Assembly: GCF_024055635.1 (NCBI RefSeq)
Contig: NZ_JAMXMB010000033.1
Span: 51,147-115,146, forward strand
DNA length: 64,000 nucleotides
Direction: 5' to 3'
Source: Microbacterium yannicii
Lineage (GTDB): Bacteria > Actinomycetota > Actinomycetes > Actinomycetales > Microbacteriaceae
The position numbers were made by a program, and so were the translations under genes. The notes under the pieces are model-generated. The model saw only the letters and a program-made list of their open reading frames with translations, searched no databases and was not told the DNA's origin. The stretch's first letter is position 1; the number at the start of each line of letters is the position of its first letter. Positions 1-8,109 of the stretch are shown piece by piece.

Positions 1-110
1 TACCGCGCGCGGACGTGCCTGAGAACCTGGACGAGCGCGCTGGGTGGCTGTTCGACTGGTTCGCGCGCATCGATGCCTGGATCGAGGCGCAACCCGAGGT
101 CAACGCCTGA
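1..110 (+). CDS. C-terminal end of an unidentified protein (partial)
   Basis: The last 35 codons of a gene entering from the left, ending at a TGA at 108-110. The visible tail, ending WFARIDAWIEAQPEVNA, is acidic and tryptophan-rich, but I recognise no motif. The frame is open to the window edge with actinobacterial codon use (nearly all third positions G or C), which is why I call it coding. Function cannot be given from this fragment. Confidence 0.5.
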   Translation, partial: PRADVPENLDERAGWLFDWFARIDAWIEAQPEVNA

Positions 111-140
111 CTTCGCGCCGTCCGAGCGGTGCTCAGCGGG

Positions 141-1130
141 TCAGTGGTGGGGCTTGGGGTGCGTCACCCGGCCGGGGGCATCGCCGGTGCCGCGCGACGG
201 GATGGGCCACGGGGCGGCCGCCGGCGGCGTGGTGCTCGGGCGCTTCGGCGCGGGCAGCGGTTCGGCCACGGGCTCGGGGGATGCTGCGGGCGGTGCGGCG
301 GCGGAGGACACCGAGGGCGCGGCGGCCGGAGGTGTGGCCTCCCCTGCGGAGGCGGTCGGGCCGAGCTCGAGCATCACCTTGTTCTCGAGCACCTCGATCG
401 CCTCGTCGGAGATCGAGATCAGTCCGTCGAGCTCCTCCCGCACGCGCCGGTAGGCGAGCTGGCGCTCCGCCGGCGTCGCGGCCTCGTCGATGGCGACGGT
501 CAGGAGCTTCTTCGCGGTGTCGAGCCGCTTTCGCTCGACCTCGGTGAAGCTCGAGTCGCGCAGTCGGCGGGCATCCCGTTCGGCGACGTCGAAGGCCACT
601 TCGAAGTCGGCGACTGCATTGCGGTACTCGGTGAGCTGCTCCCTCGACAGATGCGCCTTGGCGGATGCGGGCCGCAGCCCGTCGGCGATGCGCTTGGCGC
701 GCAGGAACGCGGCGGTGAGCGGCTGGCGACCGTCGCTCATCGCCGGGAACGCGATGATCTTGGCGACGTCGAGCTCGTACTCCAGCCAGCGCGCCGTGAC
801 CGCGTCGTGCGTGGCGAAGAGGCGCTCGAGCTGGGTGGTCTGCGTCTCGCGCGCCGGTCGTGCGGCCGCCCTGCCGGCGGTGACCGCGTCGTTCACGCTC
901 TGCGTGATGGAGTCGGCATCGACGGGAGGAAGGGATGCCGCGGGCACGGCGTTACCGCGCGCCGCGGCTTGGGCGGCCTTGAGCTCCGCCTTGGCGTGCA
1001 TCACCTCGAGGCGCCGCTTGTGCCGGCGTCTCGCGCTCTGCTCCCATGCATTTCCGGTGGCCGCAAGAATGCCGAACGCGGGGAACGCCAGCCACCAGTA
1101 GTTGCCCAGGAACTCGAAGATCGGTTCCAC
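141..1130 (-). CDS. membrane-anchored coiled-coil protein, hypothetical (paralogue of the next gene)
   Basis: 329 residues with a GTG start. Residues about 8-30 (GNYWWLAFPAFGILAATGNA) look like one transmembrane helix, followed by a basic stretch (SARRRHKRRLE) and a long charged, alanine-rich, probably coiled-coil cytoplasmic part; the last about 60 residues are Pro/Ala-rich and low complexity. It resembles the 268-residue gene upstream: both start MEPI, have an N-terminal membrane segment then a basic patch, and share a pattern around YAAHDAI/FATHDAV and FLRAxR...EYRxAV. I recognise no enzyme family. A -10-like TAGCAT lies 6 nt before the GTG, so the transcript is probably leaderless. Confidence 0.75.
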   Translation of the reverse strand: MEPIFEFLGNYWWLAFPAFGILAATGNAWEQSARRRHKRRLEVMHAKAELKAAQAAARGNAVPAASLPPVDADSITQSVNDAVTAGRAAARPARETQTTQLERLFATHDAVTARWLEYELDVAKIIAFPAMSDGRQPLTAAFLRAKRIADGLRPASAKAHLSREQLTEYRNAVADFEVAFDVAERDARRLRDSSFTEVERKRLDTAKKLLTVAIDEAATPAERQLAYRRVREELDGLISISDEAIEVLENKVMLELGPTASAGEATPPAAAPSVSSAAAPPAASPEPVAEPLPAPKRPSTTPPAAAPWPIPSRGTGDAPGRVTHPKPHH

Positions 1131-1136
1131 CCTGTC

Positions 1137-1142
1137 ATGCTA
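1137..1142 (-). promoter_or_regulatory. -10 box of a leaderless promoter
   Basis: TAGCAT on the minus strand, 6 nt before the GTG start at 1130. This fits transcription starting at the start codon. No clear -35 is visible. Confidence 0.5.
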
Positions 1143-1169
1143 ACGGCCTCGCCGACCGCTGTGTCGGCC

Positions 1170-1976
1170 TCAGGGCACCCTGCCAGCGGGCGGCTCGCTC
1201 GTCCGCGGCGGCGGGAGCTTGGCGATCAGCGTCGGCAGTCGGTCGGCGAGCTCGGCGATCACGGCGGCCGCGGCGGTCAGCCCGGCGGCGGCGCTCGCCG
1301 CCGGCGAAGCGGGGCGAGCTGCTCCGACGACTCCGGCTCGCCGCTCCGCCTCGTCGAACGTGGACTCGAGATGGTGCACCGCCGCGCGGTACTCGAGGAA
1401 CTGCTGCGGTGTCGCCCGCTCCCGCAGTGTCGGCCGCTTGGCGAGCGCCTCGCGCTGCGCGCGGAGGAACGCGACGGTGGCGGGATGGCGCACATCGGTC
1501 ATCTGCGGATACGCCAGCGCCCTGTCGACGTCGGTCTCGTAGGCGAGCCAGCGCAGGTTGATCGCATCATGCGCGGCGTAGAGGCGGTCGATCGGCAGCG
1601 GGTCGTTCGCGGTCGCGGCGCGGTACTGGGCATAGCCCGCCCTCACGCGCGAGCGGCTGGCCCGCAGCGCCAGCGACGCGGTCTTCTCGGCCTGCTTGGC
1701 GGCGAGGAGTTCGCGCCGCGCGTCCCCGGCCTGGAAGGCCGGGGCGCCAGAACGGGATTTCGCCGTCAGGAGGTCGGCGTTCGCCGTGCGCACCCGCGCT
1801 TTCGCCGCGACGAGCTCGCGGTAGGCGAGCGATTCCTCCTGGCGCGCGGCATCCAGCTCGAGCCTTCTGGCCCGGCGGCTGCGCGTCGTCAGCCCGGCGT
1901 AGGTCGCCGCTCCGGCGCCGGCGGCGGCCGGAGCGATCCACCACCAGCCCGCGATGACAAGGAGGATCGGCTCCAC
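1170..1976 (-). CDS. membrane-anchored coiled-coil protein, hypothetical (paralogue)
   Basis: 268 residues with a GTG start. Residues 5-28 (LLVIAGWWWIAPAAAGAGAA) form a probable membrane helix, followed by basic residues (RSRRARRLE) and helical, Ala/Arg/Glu-rich sequence. It matches the downstream 329-residue protein in layout and in several short blocks (LYAAHDAINLRWLAYETDVD against LFATHDAVTARWLEYELDVA), so the pair looks like a tandem duplication in one direction with a gap of about 40 bp. Function is unknown; the shape suggests an envelope or scaffold role, which is inference only. TACCAT 6 nt before the GTG suggests a leaderless transcript. Confidence 0.75.
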   Translation of the reverse strand: MEPILLVIAGWWWIAPAAAGAGAATYAGLTTRSRRARRLELDAARQEESLAYRELVAAKARVRTANADLLTAKSRSGAPAFQAGDARRELLAAKQAEKTASLALRASRSRVRAGYAQYRAATANDPLPIDRLYAAHDAINLRWLAYETDVDRALAYPQMTDVRHPATVAFLRAQREALAKRPTLRERATPQQFLEYRAAVHHLESTFDEAERRAGVVGAARPASPAASAAAGLTAAAAVIAELADRLPTLIAKLPPPRTSEPPAGRVP

Positions 1977-1982
1977 TCTGCC

Positions 1983-1988
1983 ATGGTA
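1983..1988 (-). promoter_or_regulatory. -10 box of a leaderless promoter
   Basis: TACCAT on the minus strand, separated by 6 nt (GGCAGA) from the GTG start at 1976. No convincing -35. Confidence 0.5.
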
Positions 1989-2059
1989 GCCGCGCGGTGC
2001 CGGCTCGAGCCCGGGAGTTCGCCGACGATCTGCCGACGGCTGATCCGCCGCAGCTCAGG

Positions 2060-2236
2060 TCAATGCGCGCCGATGTCCATCGACCCGCCGTGACGCCGGC
2101 GGTCGGTGGCCTCGAAGACGGGGTTGCCCGGTCCTTCGCCCGGTTCGCCGGGTCGCGCCTGACGGGTGTCGTACGACTCCCGCGGCGGCGAGACGAAGTT
2201 GCGCACCCGGGTCCACAGCGAAGGTTTTCGGCTCAT
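2060..2236 (-). CDS. small hypothetical protein (58 aa)
   Basis: Starts MSRKPSLWTRVRNFVSPP and continues with a charged, Gly/Pro/Arg-rich, probably disordered tail. The in-frame ATG at 2254 is less likely because MSRKP is a more natural N-terminus. No membrane segment and no known domain. It lies 57 bp downstream of the 45-residue membrane protein on the same strand and may be co-transcribed with it. Codon use fits the host; I cannot assign a role. Confidence 0.5.
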   Translation of the reverse strand: MSRKPSLWTRVRNFVSPPRESYDTRQARPGEPGEGPGNPVFEATDRRRHGGSMDIGAH

Positions 2237-2293
2237 GGCCCGAACGTACGGCATCCGCTCGCTCGAGGCGAGTGCCCGAGCGTCCTGCGGGCG

Positions 2294-2431
2294 TCAGCCG
2301 AAGAGGAGAGCGAAGACCGTGGCGCCGCCGCCGACGAGGATGAGGGCGACGATCGTCACCCACGCGATGATCTTGACGCGGCGCTGCCGGGTGTCGTTGT
2401 AACCGCTGTACTCGTCGTCTTCCGGCGCCAT
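2294..2431 (-). CDS. small single-pass membrane protein (45 aa)
   Basis: A short gene, ATG at 2431 (alternative in-frame ATG at 2440) to TGA at 2294. It encodes a charged N-terminus (APEDDEYSGYNDTRQRRVK) and then one clear transmembrane helix (IIAWVTIVALILVGGGATVF) ending LLFG. The Tyr/Asp-rich front with a basic stop-transfer patch predicts N-in or tail-anchored topology. It lies downstream of purL, separated by repeat element B1. Function unknown. Confidence 0.6.
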   Translation of the reverse strand: MAPEDDEYSGYNDTRQRRVKIIAWVTIVALILVGGGATVFALLFG

Positions 2432-2454
2432 GGGTCCCATCCTAGGGTCCGCAG

Positions 2455-2597
2455 CGTTTCGTCTCGCTCGTTCCTCGGTCGCTCAACGACCGGCTGCGTG
2501 TTGGCGCGCGCACGACGAACGCGGGTGCGGCCATGGTGGCGCGCTGCAGAGACCGGTCGTCGAGCGACGGGCGCTCCGGCGCCCGACGAAACGCCCG
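2455..2597. repeat. family B repeat element, degenerate copy B1
   Basis: Left end CGTTTCGTCTCGCTCGTTCC through CTCAACGACCGG (2455-2493) and a decayed right end from CCGGTCGTCGAGCGA to GACGAAACGC (about 2552-2597). The interior shares GCGCGCACGACG with the copy near 59.3 kb. It fills the gap between purL and the 45-residue protein gene. Confidence 0.7.
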
Positions 2598-2600
2598 GGG

Positions 2601-4934
2601 TCAGGCGGTGTGCTCGGTGACGATCGGGCCGAAGGCGTCAGGAAGGGTCGACGTAGAAAGGCGGCGCAGCTCGGCGAGGGGCAGCGTGAACAGTCCCTGC
2701 ACCTCGAGGGCCGGCTCGTCGCCGTCCGCAGCGCTGTCGGTCACGCCGATGCGCAGCACCGGGTAGCCCCGTCCCTCGCACAGCCCGCGGAACTTCACGT
2801 CGTCCTCGCGCGGCACCGACACGATGACGCGGCCCGTCGACTCCGAGAAGAGGGCGGTCGCGGCATCCACTCCGTCCCGCTCCTGGATCTCGTTCAGCCA
2901 CACCCGTGCGCCGACGCCGAAGCGCATGACGGCTTCGGCGAGGGTCTGCGCGAGGCCGCCGGACGACAGATCGTGCGCCGACGACACGAGCGACTGCTGG
3001 CCGGCCGCGTGCAGCAGCTCGGCGAGCTTCTTCTCCTGGCCGAGGTCGACCGCCGGCGGGCGGCCCCCCAGGTGGCCGTGGATCGTGCCGGCCCACTGCG
3101 AGCCCGAGAGTTCGGTCGACGTGACGCCGAGGAGGTAGATGTTCTCGCCCGCGTCCTGCCATCCGGACGGGATGCGGCGTCCGACGTCGTCGATGATCCC
3201 GAGCACGCCCACGACCGGGGTGGGGAAGATCGGCTGGTCGCCGGTCTGGTTGTAGAACGAGACGTTGCCGCCGGTGACGGGGACGCCGAGTTCGAGGCAT
3301 CCGTCCGACAGGCCGTCGACCGCCTGCGAGAACTGCCACATGACCTCGGGGTTCTCGGGCGAGCCGAAGTTGAGGCAGTCGGTGACCGCCGTGGGCACCG
3401 CGCCGCTGACGGCGACGTTGCGGTACGCCTCGGCCAGCGCCAGCTTCGCACCCTGGTACGGGTCGAGCTGGCAGAAGCGGCCGTTGCAGTCGGTGGCGAT
3501 CGCGAAGCCGAGACCGGAGTTCTCGTCGACGCGGATCATGCCGGCGTCGTCGGGGAACGACAGCGCCGTGTTGCCCATCACGTAGTAGTCGTACTGGTTG
3601 GTCACCCACGACGTGTCGGCGAGGTTCGGGCTCGCGACGAGGCGGGTGAACTGGTCGCGGAGCGTCTCGGCGTCGGTCGGACGCGGGAGAGCGGATGCCG
3701 AGTCCTCGCGCAGCGCGTCGATCCACGTGGGGTAGGCCACGGGGCGCTCGTAGACAGGCCCGTCGACCGCGACCGTCGAGGGGTCGACGTTCACGATCTC
3801 CTCGCCGTGCCAGAAGATCTGCAGGCGCCCGTCGCCGGTGACCTCGCCCAGGACGCTCGTCTCGACATCCCACTTGCCGACCACGGCGAGGAAGGCATCG
3901 AGCTTCTCGGGAGCCACGATCGCCATCATGCGCTCCTGGCTCTCGCTCATGAGGATCTCCTCGGGCGTGAGCGACGGATCGCGCAGCAGGACGTTCTCGA
4001 GGTCGACGCGCATGCCCGAGCCGCCGTTCGCGGCGAGCTCCGACGTGGCGCAGGAGATGCCCGCCGCGCCGAGGTCCTGGATGGCCTCGACGAGCTCGTC
4101 GCGGTACAGCTCGAGGCAGCACTCGATGAGCACCTTCTCGGCGAACGGGTCGCCGACCTGCACCGCCGGGCGCTTGGTCGGACCGCCGTCGGCGAACGTG
4201 TCGGAGGCGAGGATGGATGCCCCGCCGATGCCGTCGCCGCCGGTGCGGGCGCCGAAGAGCACGACCTTGTTGCCGGCGCCGGTGGCGTTGGCGAGCTTGA
4301 GGTCCTCGTGGCGCAGCACGCCGACGGCCAGCGCGTTCACGAGCGGGTTGCCCTGGTAGACGGCGTCGAACACGGTCTCGCCGCCGATGTTCGGCAGGCC
4401 GAGGCAGTTGCCGTAGAACGAGATGCCGGAGACGACCCCGTGCACGACGCGCGCGGTGTCGGGGTTGTCGATGGCGCCGAAGCGCAGCTGGTCCATGACG
4501 GCGACCGGTCGAGCGCCCATCGAGATGATGTCGCGCACGATACCGCCGACGCCGGTCGCGGCGCCCTGGAACGGCTCGATGTAGCTCGGGTGGTTGTGCG
4601 ACTCGACCTTGAAGGTCACCGCCCAGCCTTCGCCGATGTCGACGACGCCGGCGTTCTGGCCCATGCCGACCATGAGCCGTTCCTTCATCTCGTGCGAGAC
4701 CTTCTCGCCGAACTTGCGGAGGTAGATCTTCGAGGACTTGTAGGAGCAGTGCTCCGACCACATGACGGAGTACATCGCCAGCTCGCCCGACGTGGGGCGG
4801 CGGCCGAGGATCTCGCGGATCTTGTCGTACTCGTCGGGCTTGAGACCGAGCGCCGCGTAGGGCTGCTCCTTCTCCGGCGTGGCGATGGCGTTGTCGACGG
4901 TGTCGGCGACGGCGGTCGAAGAGGGGGTGGTCAC
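2601..4934 (-). CDS. purL: phosphoribosylformylglycinamidine synthase subunit PurL
   Basis: 777 residues: the synthetase subunit of the split FGAM synthase, which converts FGAR to FGAM with ATP and with ammonia supplied by PurQ. Visible motifs are [12 protein letters not shown] near the N-terminus, [25 protein letters not shown] and [12 protein letters not shown], typical of the AIRS-like ATPase fold; the length fits the small bacterial PurL that needs PurS and PurQ, both of which are at the far right of this window. I chose GTG at 4934 because AGGAG lies at 4944-4948 and the protein then starts [13 protein letters not shown]; the open frame upstream of it looks like intergenic sequence. Confidence 0.96.
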   Translation of the reverse strand: MTTPSSTAVADTVDNAIATPEKEQPYAALGLKPDEYDKIREILGRRPTSGELAMYSVMWSEHCSYKSSKIYLRKFGEKVSHEMKERLMVGMGQNAGVVDIGEGWAVTFKVESHNHPSYIEPFQGAATGVGGIVRDIISMGARPVAVMDQLRFGAIDNPDTARVVHGVVSGISFYGNCLGLPNIGGETVFDAVYQGNPLVNALAVGVLRHEDLKLANATGAGNKVVLFGARTGGDGIGGASILASDTFADGGPTKRPAVQVGDPFAEKVLIECCLELYRDELVEAIQDLGAAGISCATSELAANGGSGMRVDLENVLLRDPSLTPEEILMSESQERMMAIVAPEKLDAFLAVVGKWDVETSVLGEVTGDGRLQIFWHGEEIVNVDPSTVAVDGPVYERPVAYPTWIDALREDSASALPRPTDAETLRDQFTRLVASPNLADTSWVTNQYDYYVMGNTALSFPDDAGMIRVDENSGLGFAIATDCNGRFCQLDPYQGAKLALAEAYRNVAVSGAVPTAVTDCLNFGSPENPEVMWQFSQAVDGLSDGCLELGVPVTGGNVSFYNQTGDQPIFPTPVVGVLGIIDDVGRRIPSGWQDAGENIYLLGVTSTELSGSQWAGTIHGHLGGRPPAVDLGQEKKLAELLHAAGQQSLVSSAHDLSSGGLAQTLAEAVMRFGVGARVWLNEIQERDGVDAATALFSESTGRVIVSVPREDDVKFRGLCEGRGYPVLRIGVTDSAADGDEPALEVQGLFTLPLAELRRLSTSTLPDAFGPIVTEHTA

Positions 4935-5022
4935 GCGGCTCAGCTCCTGAAATTTCGGGGATGCCGGACCGGTCCAGTCTAGTTCGGCCGCGGCATCCGG
5001 TCGTCTCGTGCGACGACCGCCC

Positions 5023-5038
5023 CGAACCAGGGGAATCC
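5023..5038 (+). repeat. family C repeat word, copy C1
   Basis: CGAACCAGGGGAATCC, followed within 25 bp by GCGAGACCGGGG. The same two words recur at 46897-46964, the first one inverted. It lies in the purL/arsR divergent gap beside a small hairpin (CGGTCGTC/GACGACCG). Confidence 0.5.
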
Positions 5039-5111
5039 GGGCGAGACCGGGGGCGTCGCCTTGCGTCTCGGGCGGAGTCCCCTGTCTCGGCGAGATTCGC
5101 CCGAGAAACGG

Positions 5112-5140
5112 TTGACGGATGCCGCATCCCGGCGTAACGT
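5112..5140 (+). promoter_or_regulatory. sigma-70-type promoter of the arsR operon
   Basis: TTGACG at 5112-5117, a 17-nt spacer, then TAACGT at 5135-5140. The predicted start of transcription falls at or just before the ATG at 5149, so the mRNA would be leaderless. Confidence 0.75.
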
Positions 5141-5158
5141 ACAACCAAATGGTTGTAC
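5139..5158. promoter_or_regulatory. operator dyad over the arsR start codon
   Basis: GTACAACCAAATGGTTGTAC: perfect 8-bp arms around AAAT, overlapping the end of the -10, the predicted +1 and the ATG. The position fits autorepression by the ArsR-family product. Confidence 0.75.
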
Positions 5159-5574
5159 GAATCGAACTCACCGATGATGAGACCGACCGCGTGTTCCACG
5201 CGCTCGCCGCGGCGACCCGGCGTGACATCGTGCGTCGCACGATCGAGGGCGAGCTCTCGGTCTCCACGCTGGCGCGCGACTACGACATGTCGTTCGCGGC
5301 GGTGCAGAAGCACGTGGCCGTACTCGAGGCCGCCGGCCTCATCATCAAGCGCGCCGAGGGCCGTGAGCGTCTCGTCCGAGCGGATCCCACGATGATCGCC
5401 CGGGCGCGGGCGCTGCTGGGGCACTACGAAGACATGTGGCGCGGGCGCATCGACCGACTCGACGCGCTGTTGGCGGGTCCCCGCGGCTCAGGGCCCGCGA
5501 TACCCCACTCCGAAACCGATCAATCCACGACGCAGCAACCCACGACACAACAATTCACGACACGAGGAGAATGA
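5149..5574 (+). CDS. ArsR-family transcriptional regulator
   Basis: 141 residues from ATG 5149. A winged-helix domain occupies about residues 8-95: [19 protein letters not shown], then the recognition region [18 protein letters not shown] and a wing with [10 protein letters not shown]. No metal-binding cysteine pair is present, which fits the subgroup paired with AHSA1/SRPBCC genes. The C-terminus is an odd Gln/Thr repeat ([13 protein letters not shown]) encoded by repeated CACGACACAA-like DNA. Its TGA overlaps an ATG of the next gene (ATGA at 5571), although the better start is at 5577. The dyad over its own start codon suggests autorepression and control of the whole operon to 8056. Confidence 0.9.
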   Translation: MVVRIELTDDETDRVFHALAAATRRDIVRRTIEGELSVSTLARDYDMSFAAVQKHVAVLEAAGLIIKRAEGRERLVRADPTMIARARALLGHYEDMWRGRIDRLDALLAGPRGSGPAIPHSETDQSTTQQPTTQQFTTRGE

Positions 5575-5576
5575 CA

Positions 5577-6557
5577 ATGCCCGTCACCGATGTCACCACA
5601 GATGCCGAAGCGCTCACCATGACGCTGACAGCCGATTTCACGGCCCCGGTCGAGCGTCTCTGGGAGGTCTTCACCGATCCCCGCCAGCTCGAGCGCTTCT
5701 GGGGCCCGCCCGGATACCCGGCCACCTTCACGTCGTTCGACCTCACCGTCGGCGGCCACGCGCGCTATCTCATGACCGGCCCCAAGGGCGAGAAGTACCA
5801 CGCGACGTGGGAGTTCCTCGAGATCGACGGACCGCACTCGCTCGCGGTGCTGGACTCGTTCGCCGACGAGAACGGCAACGTGCGCGAAGACATGCCGACC
5901 TCACGCATGACTCTCGCTTTCGAGCCCACGGCATCCGGCGCGCGGCTCGAGAGCGTCACGCGCTTCACGTCGGCCGAGGCGCTGGAGCAGGTCGTCGCGA
6001 TGGGCATGGTGGAGGGGTCGACCATGGCGATCAACCAGCTCGACCGGGTGCTGCAGGGCCTGCGCGACTACGCCGCGGGCAAGGGCACGCAGACCGAGAT
6101 CCTCGACGACACCCACGTGCGGATCACGCGCCTCATCGAAGGTCCGATCGACCTGGTCTGGCGTGCGCACCAGGAGCCCGAGCTGCTCGAGAAGTGGATG
6201 CTCGGCCCCGACGGCTGGCGGATGTCGGTGTGCGAGGTCGATCCGTCGGTGGGCGGTCGCTACCGCTACGAGTGGGAGCCGATCGAGGGCACGGAGGGCG
6301 AGCGCTTCGGGTTCGACGGCGAGACCCTGCTGTCGGAGGCGCCGCGCCGCGCCGTCACCACGGAGCACATGACAGGCACCGACTACCCGTCGACGCTCAA
6401 CGACCTCAACCTCGAGGAGGAGGACGGCGCCACGCTCATCACGCTGCTGATCGAGTACCCCGACATGCAGACGCGTGACATGGTGCTCGCCACCGGCATG
6501 ACCGACGGCATGGAGACCAGCTACGCACGCCTCGAGGGCGTGCTGGCGTCGGTGTGA
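5577..6557 (+). CDS. tandem AHSA1/SRPBCC domain protein
   Basis: 326 residues with two START-like lipid- or ligand-binding domains: residues about 10-160 (ADFTAPVERLWEVFTDPRQL, WGPPGYPATF) and 180-320 (RLIEGPIDLVWRAHQEPELL, WMLGPDGWRM). The ATG at 5577 is preferred over 5571 because GAGGAG at 5564-5569 is then 7 nt away. AHSA1-like proteins commonly sit next to an ArsR regulator; ligands and reactions are mostly unknown. The tandem domain pair probably arose by internal duplication, and the separate 163-residue gene at 7565 is a further relative. Confidence 0.85.
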   Translation: MPVTDVTTDAEALTMTLTADFTAPVERLWEVFTDPRQLERFWGPPGYPATFTSFDLTVGGHARYLMTGPKGEKYHATWEFLEIDGPHSLAVLDSFADENGNVREDMPTSRMTLAFEPTASGARLESVTRFTSAEALEQVVAMGMVEGSTMAINQLDRVLQGLRDYAAGKGTQTEILDDTHVRITRLIEGPIDLVWRAHQEPELLEKWMLGPDGWRMSVCEVDPSVGGRYRYEWEPIEGTEGERFGFDGETLLSEAPRRAVTTEHMTGTDYPSTLNDLNLEEEDGATLITLLIEYPDMQTRDMVLATGMTDGMETSYARLEGVLASV

Positions 6558-6580
6558 CCGGAGAAAAGGAGACGATCATG
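6534..6580 (+). repeat. duplicated gene-junction sequence, copy 1
   Basis: The last codons of the tandem AHSA1 gene, its TGA and the ribosome-binding region before the hydrolase. It is closely matched over 47 nt by 7521-7567 (GAGGGCGTGC...GTGTGACCGGAGAAA). Confidence 0.7.
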
Positions 6581-7456
6581 ACCGAGGACACCGCCACACG
6601 CCCCGTGACCACCCACGTCGTGGGGGCCGGAGAAGACGCGATCACCTACGACATCCACGGCGACCTGGCCGATGCGACCGTCGATCGCCCGGCACTGTTC
6701 CTCTTCGCCGGACCGATGGACGCGAGCGGGCTCGCACTCCTCGCCGCGCGCATGACGGACAGGCCGGTCGTGACGTACGACCCGCGCGGTGCCGGGCGGA
6801 ACCCCGTCGACACGGCCGACATCACGCCCGAGCAGCACGCGGCCGACCTGCACCGCGTCATCGCGGCGCTCGGCGTCGGCGCCGTCGATGCCTTCGGCAC
6901 CAGTGGCGGGGCGGTGCACCTGCTCGCGCTCGCCGCCGCCCACCCGGACGACCTTCGGATCGCCGTCGCGCACGAACCGCCGCTCGCCGAGCATCTCCCC
7001 GACCGCGACGCGGTGCTCGCCGTGATCGCCGACATGAAGCGCACCTACGCCGAGCAGGGCGATGGTGCCGCCATGGCGAAGTTCATCGCCTTCGTGATGT
7101 TCGAGGGGCCGGTGACCGACGGGTACCTCGACGGGCCCGCGCCCGATCCCGCGATGTTCGGCATGTCGGCCGAGGACGACGGCTCCCGCACGAATCCGCT
7201 GATGCGGAACATGCCGGCGACCATCGCCTATCGCATCGACATCGACGCGCTCCGAGCGCGGGGTGAACGCCTCGTCATCGCGGTGGGCGTGGAGTCGGGT
7301 GACGCGCTGGCCGCCCGCGGTGGCCGTTCGGTCGCCACCGCCGTCGGTGTGCCGGTGGCGGACTTCCCGAGCCACCACGCCGGCTTCACCGATCAGCCGG
7401 GCTACCCGGGCGACCCGGCGGGCTTCGCCGCCCGCCTTCAGGAGGTTCTCGGTTGA
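6578..7456 (+). CDS. alpha/beta-hydrolase
   Basis: 292 residues from ATG 6578, preceded by AAAAGGAG. The fold signature is the nucleophile elbow FGTSGGAVHLLAL (G-x-S-x-G, serine nucleophile), an oxyanion-type region near YDPRGAGRNPV, and a C-terminal histidine in PSHHAGF. Substrate unknown. It is third in the ArsR-controlled operon, 20 bp behind the tandem AHSA1 gene, so it may act on the same small hydrophobic ligand as its neighbours (inference). Confidence 0.88.
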   Translation: MTEDTATRPVTTHVVGAGEDAITYDIHGDLADATVDRPALFLFAGPMDASGLALLAARMTDRPVVTYDPRGAGRNPVDTADITPEQHAADLHRVIAALGVGAVDAFGTSGGAVHLLALAAAHPDDLRIAVAHEPPLAEHLPDRDAVLAVIADMKRTYAEQGDGAAMAKFIAFVMFEGPVTDGYLDGPAPDPAMFGMSAEDDGSRTNPLMRNMPATIAYRIDIDALRARGERLVIAVGVESGDALAARGGRSVATAVGVPVADFPSHHAGFTDQPGYPGDPAGFAARLQEVLG

Positions 7457-7520
7457 CGGGGTGAGTCAGGGCGTCACGGCGCCACGAGTTCGACGGCGAG
7501 TCCCTGCCACCCGCAACCGG

Positions 7521-7567
7521 GAGGGCGTGCGCGTCGCGGTGTGACCGGAGAAAGGGAGACAACGATG
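7521..7567 (+). repeat. duplicated gene-junction sequence, copy 2
   Basis: Matches 6534-6580, including an in-frame EGVRVAV-stop remnant where copy 1 has EGVLASV-stop, then GTGTGACCGGAGAAAGGGAG and the ATG of the last gene. It suggests that a full SRPBCC gene tail once stood here. Confidence 0.65.
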
Positions 7568-8056
7568 GCAACGACGTTCGACGTGGAAGTCAGCCGCGAG
7601 TTCGAGGCGCCGATCGAGCGCGTCTGGGCGGCGTGGACCACGCCCGCCGACCTGCGGGAGTGGTGGGGACCGACGGGATTCACATGCCCTCGCGCGGAAG
7701 CCGACGTCCGCGTCGGCGGCGCGATCATCGTGACGATGCGGGCGCCGGCGGAGTGGGGCGGAGCCGACTACCACAACAGGTGGGACATCACCGAGGTGGA
7801 GGCGCCGACAACGCTGCGCTACATCATGCGCTTCTGCGACGAAGACGGCAGCCCGATCACGCCGGCGGAGGCGGGCGTTCCGGCAGACACGCCTGAGGAC
7901 GGACGCCACGAGGTGACGCTGACCGACCTCGGCGGCGGGCGTACCCGACTCCACATGATCGAGCACGGCTACCCGACCGCCGAGGCGCGCGACATGTCGC
8001 GCGGCGGCCTGGACCAGTGCCTCGACAAGATGGAGCGCCTGGTCGCTGCGCATTGA
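7565..8056 (+). CDS. AHSA1/SRPBCC domain protein
   Basis: 163 residues, one SRPBCC domain: an N-terminal strand with VSREFEAPIERVWAAWTTPA, then LREWWGPTGFTCPRAEADV and a C-terminal helix GLDQCLDKMERLV. ATG 7565 follows GGGAG. It is related to both halves of the 326-residue protein upstream. It is last in the operon and is followed 5 bp later by a strong terminator. Ligand and activity unknown. Confidence 0.88.
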   Translation: MATTFDVEVSREFEAPIERVWAAWTTPADLREWWGPTGFTCPRAEADVRVGGAIIVTMRAPAEWGGADYHNRWDITEVEAPTTLRYIMRFCDEDGSPITPAEAGVPADTPEDGRHEVTLTDLGGGRTRLHMIEHGYPTAEARDMSRGGLDQCLDKMERLVAAH

Positions 8057-8061
8057 ACGAG

Positions 8062-8093
8062 GAAGGGACGGATGCCGCGGCATCCGTCCCTTC
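8062..8093 (+). terminator. rho-independent terminator of the arsR-AHSA1 operon
   Basis: Perfect 15-bp stem (GAAGGGACGGATGCC / GGCATCCGTCCCTTC) with a 2-nt loop, followed by TTTC. It could also serve the convergent desaturase gene. Confidence 0.85.
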
Positions 8094-8109
8094 TTTCATG
8101 CAAGTCTGC

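Noticed and set aside
2430..4982. An 850-codon plus-strand frame over purL
   Set aside because: Antisense shadow of purL with no recognisable domain.
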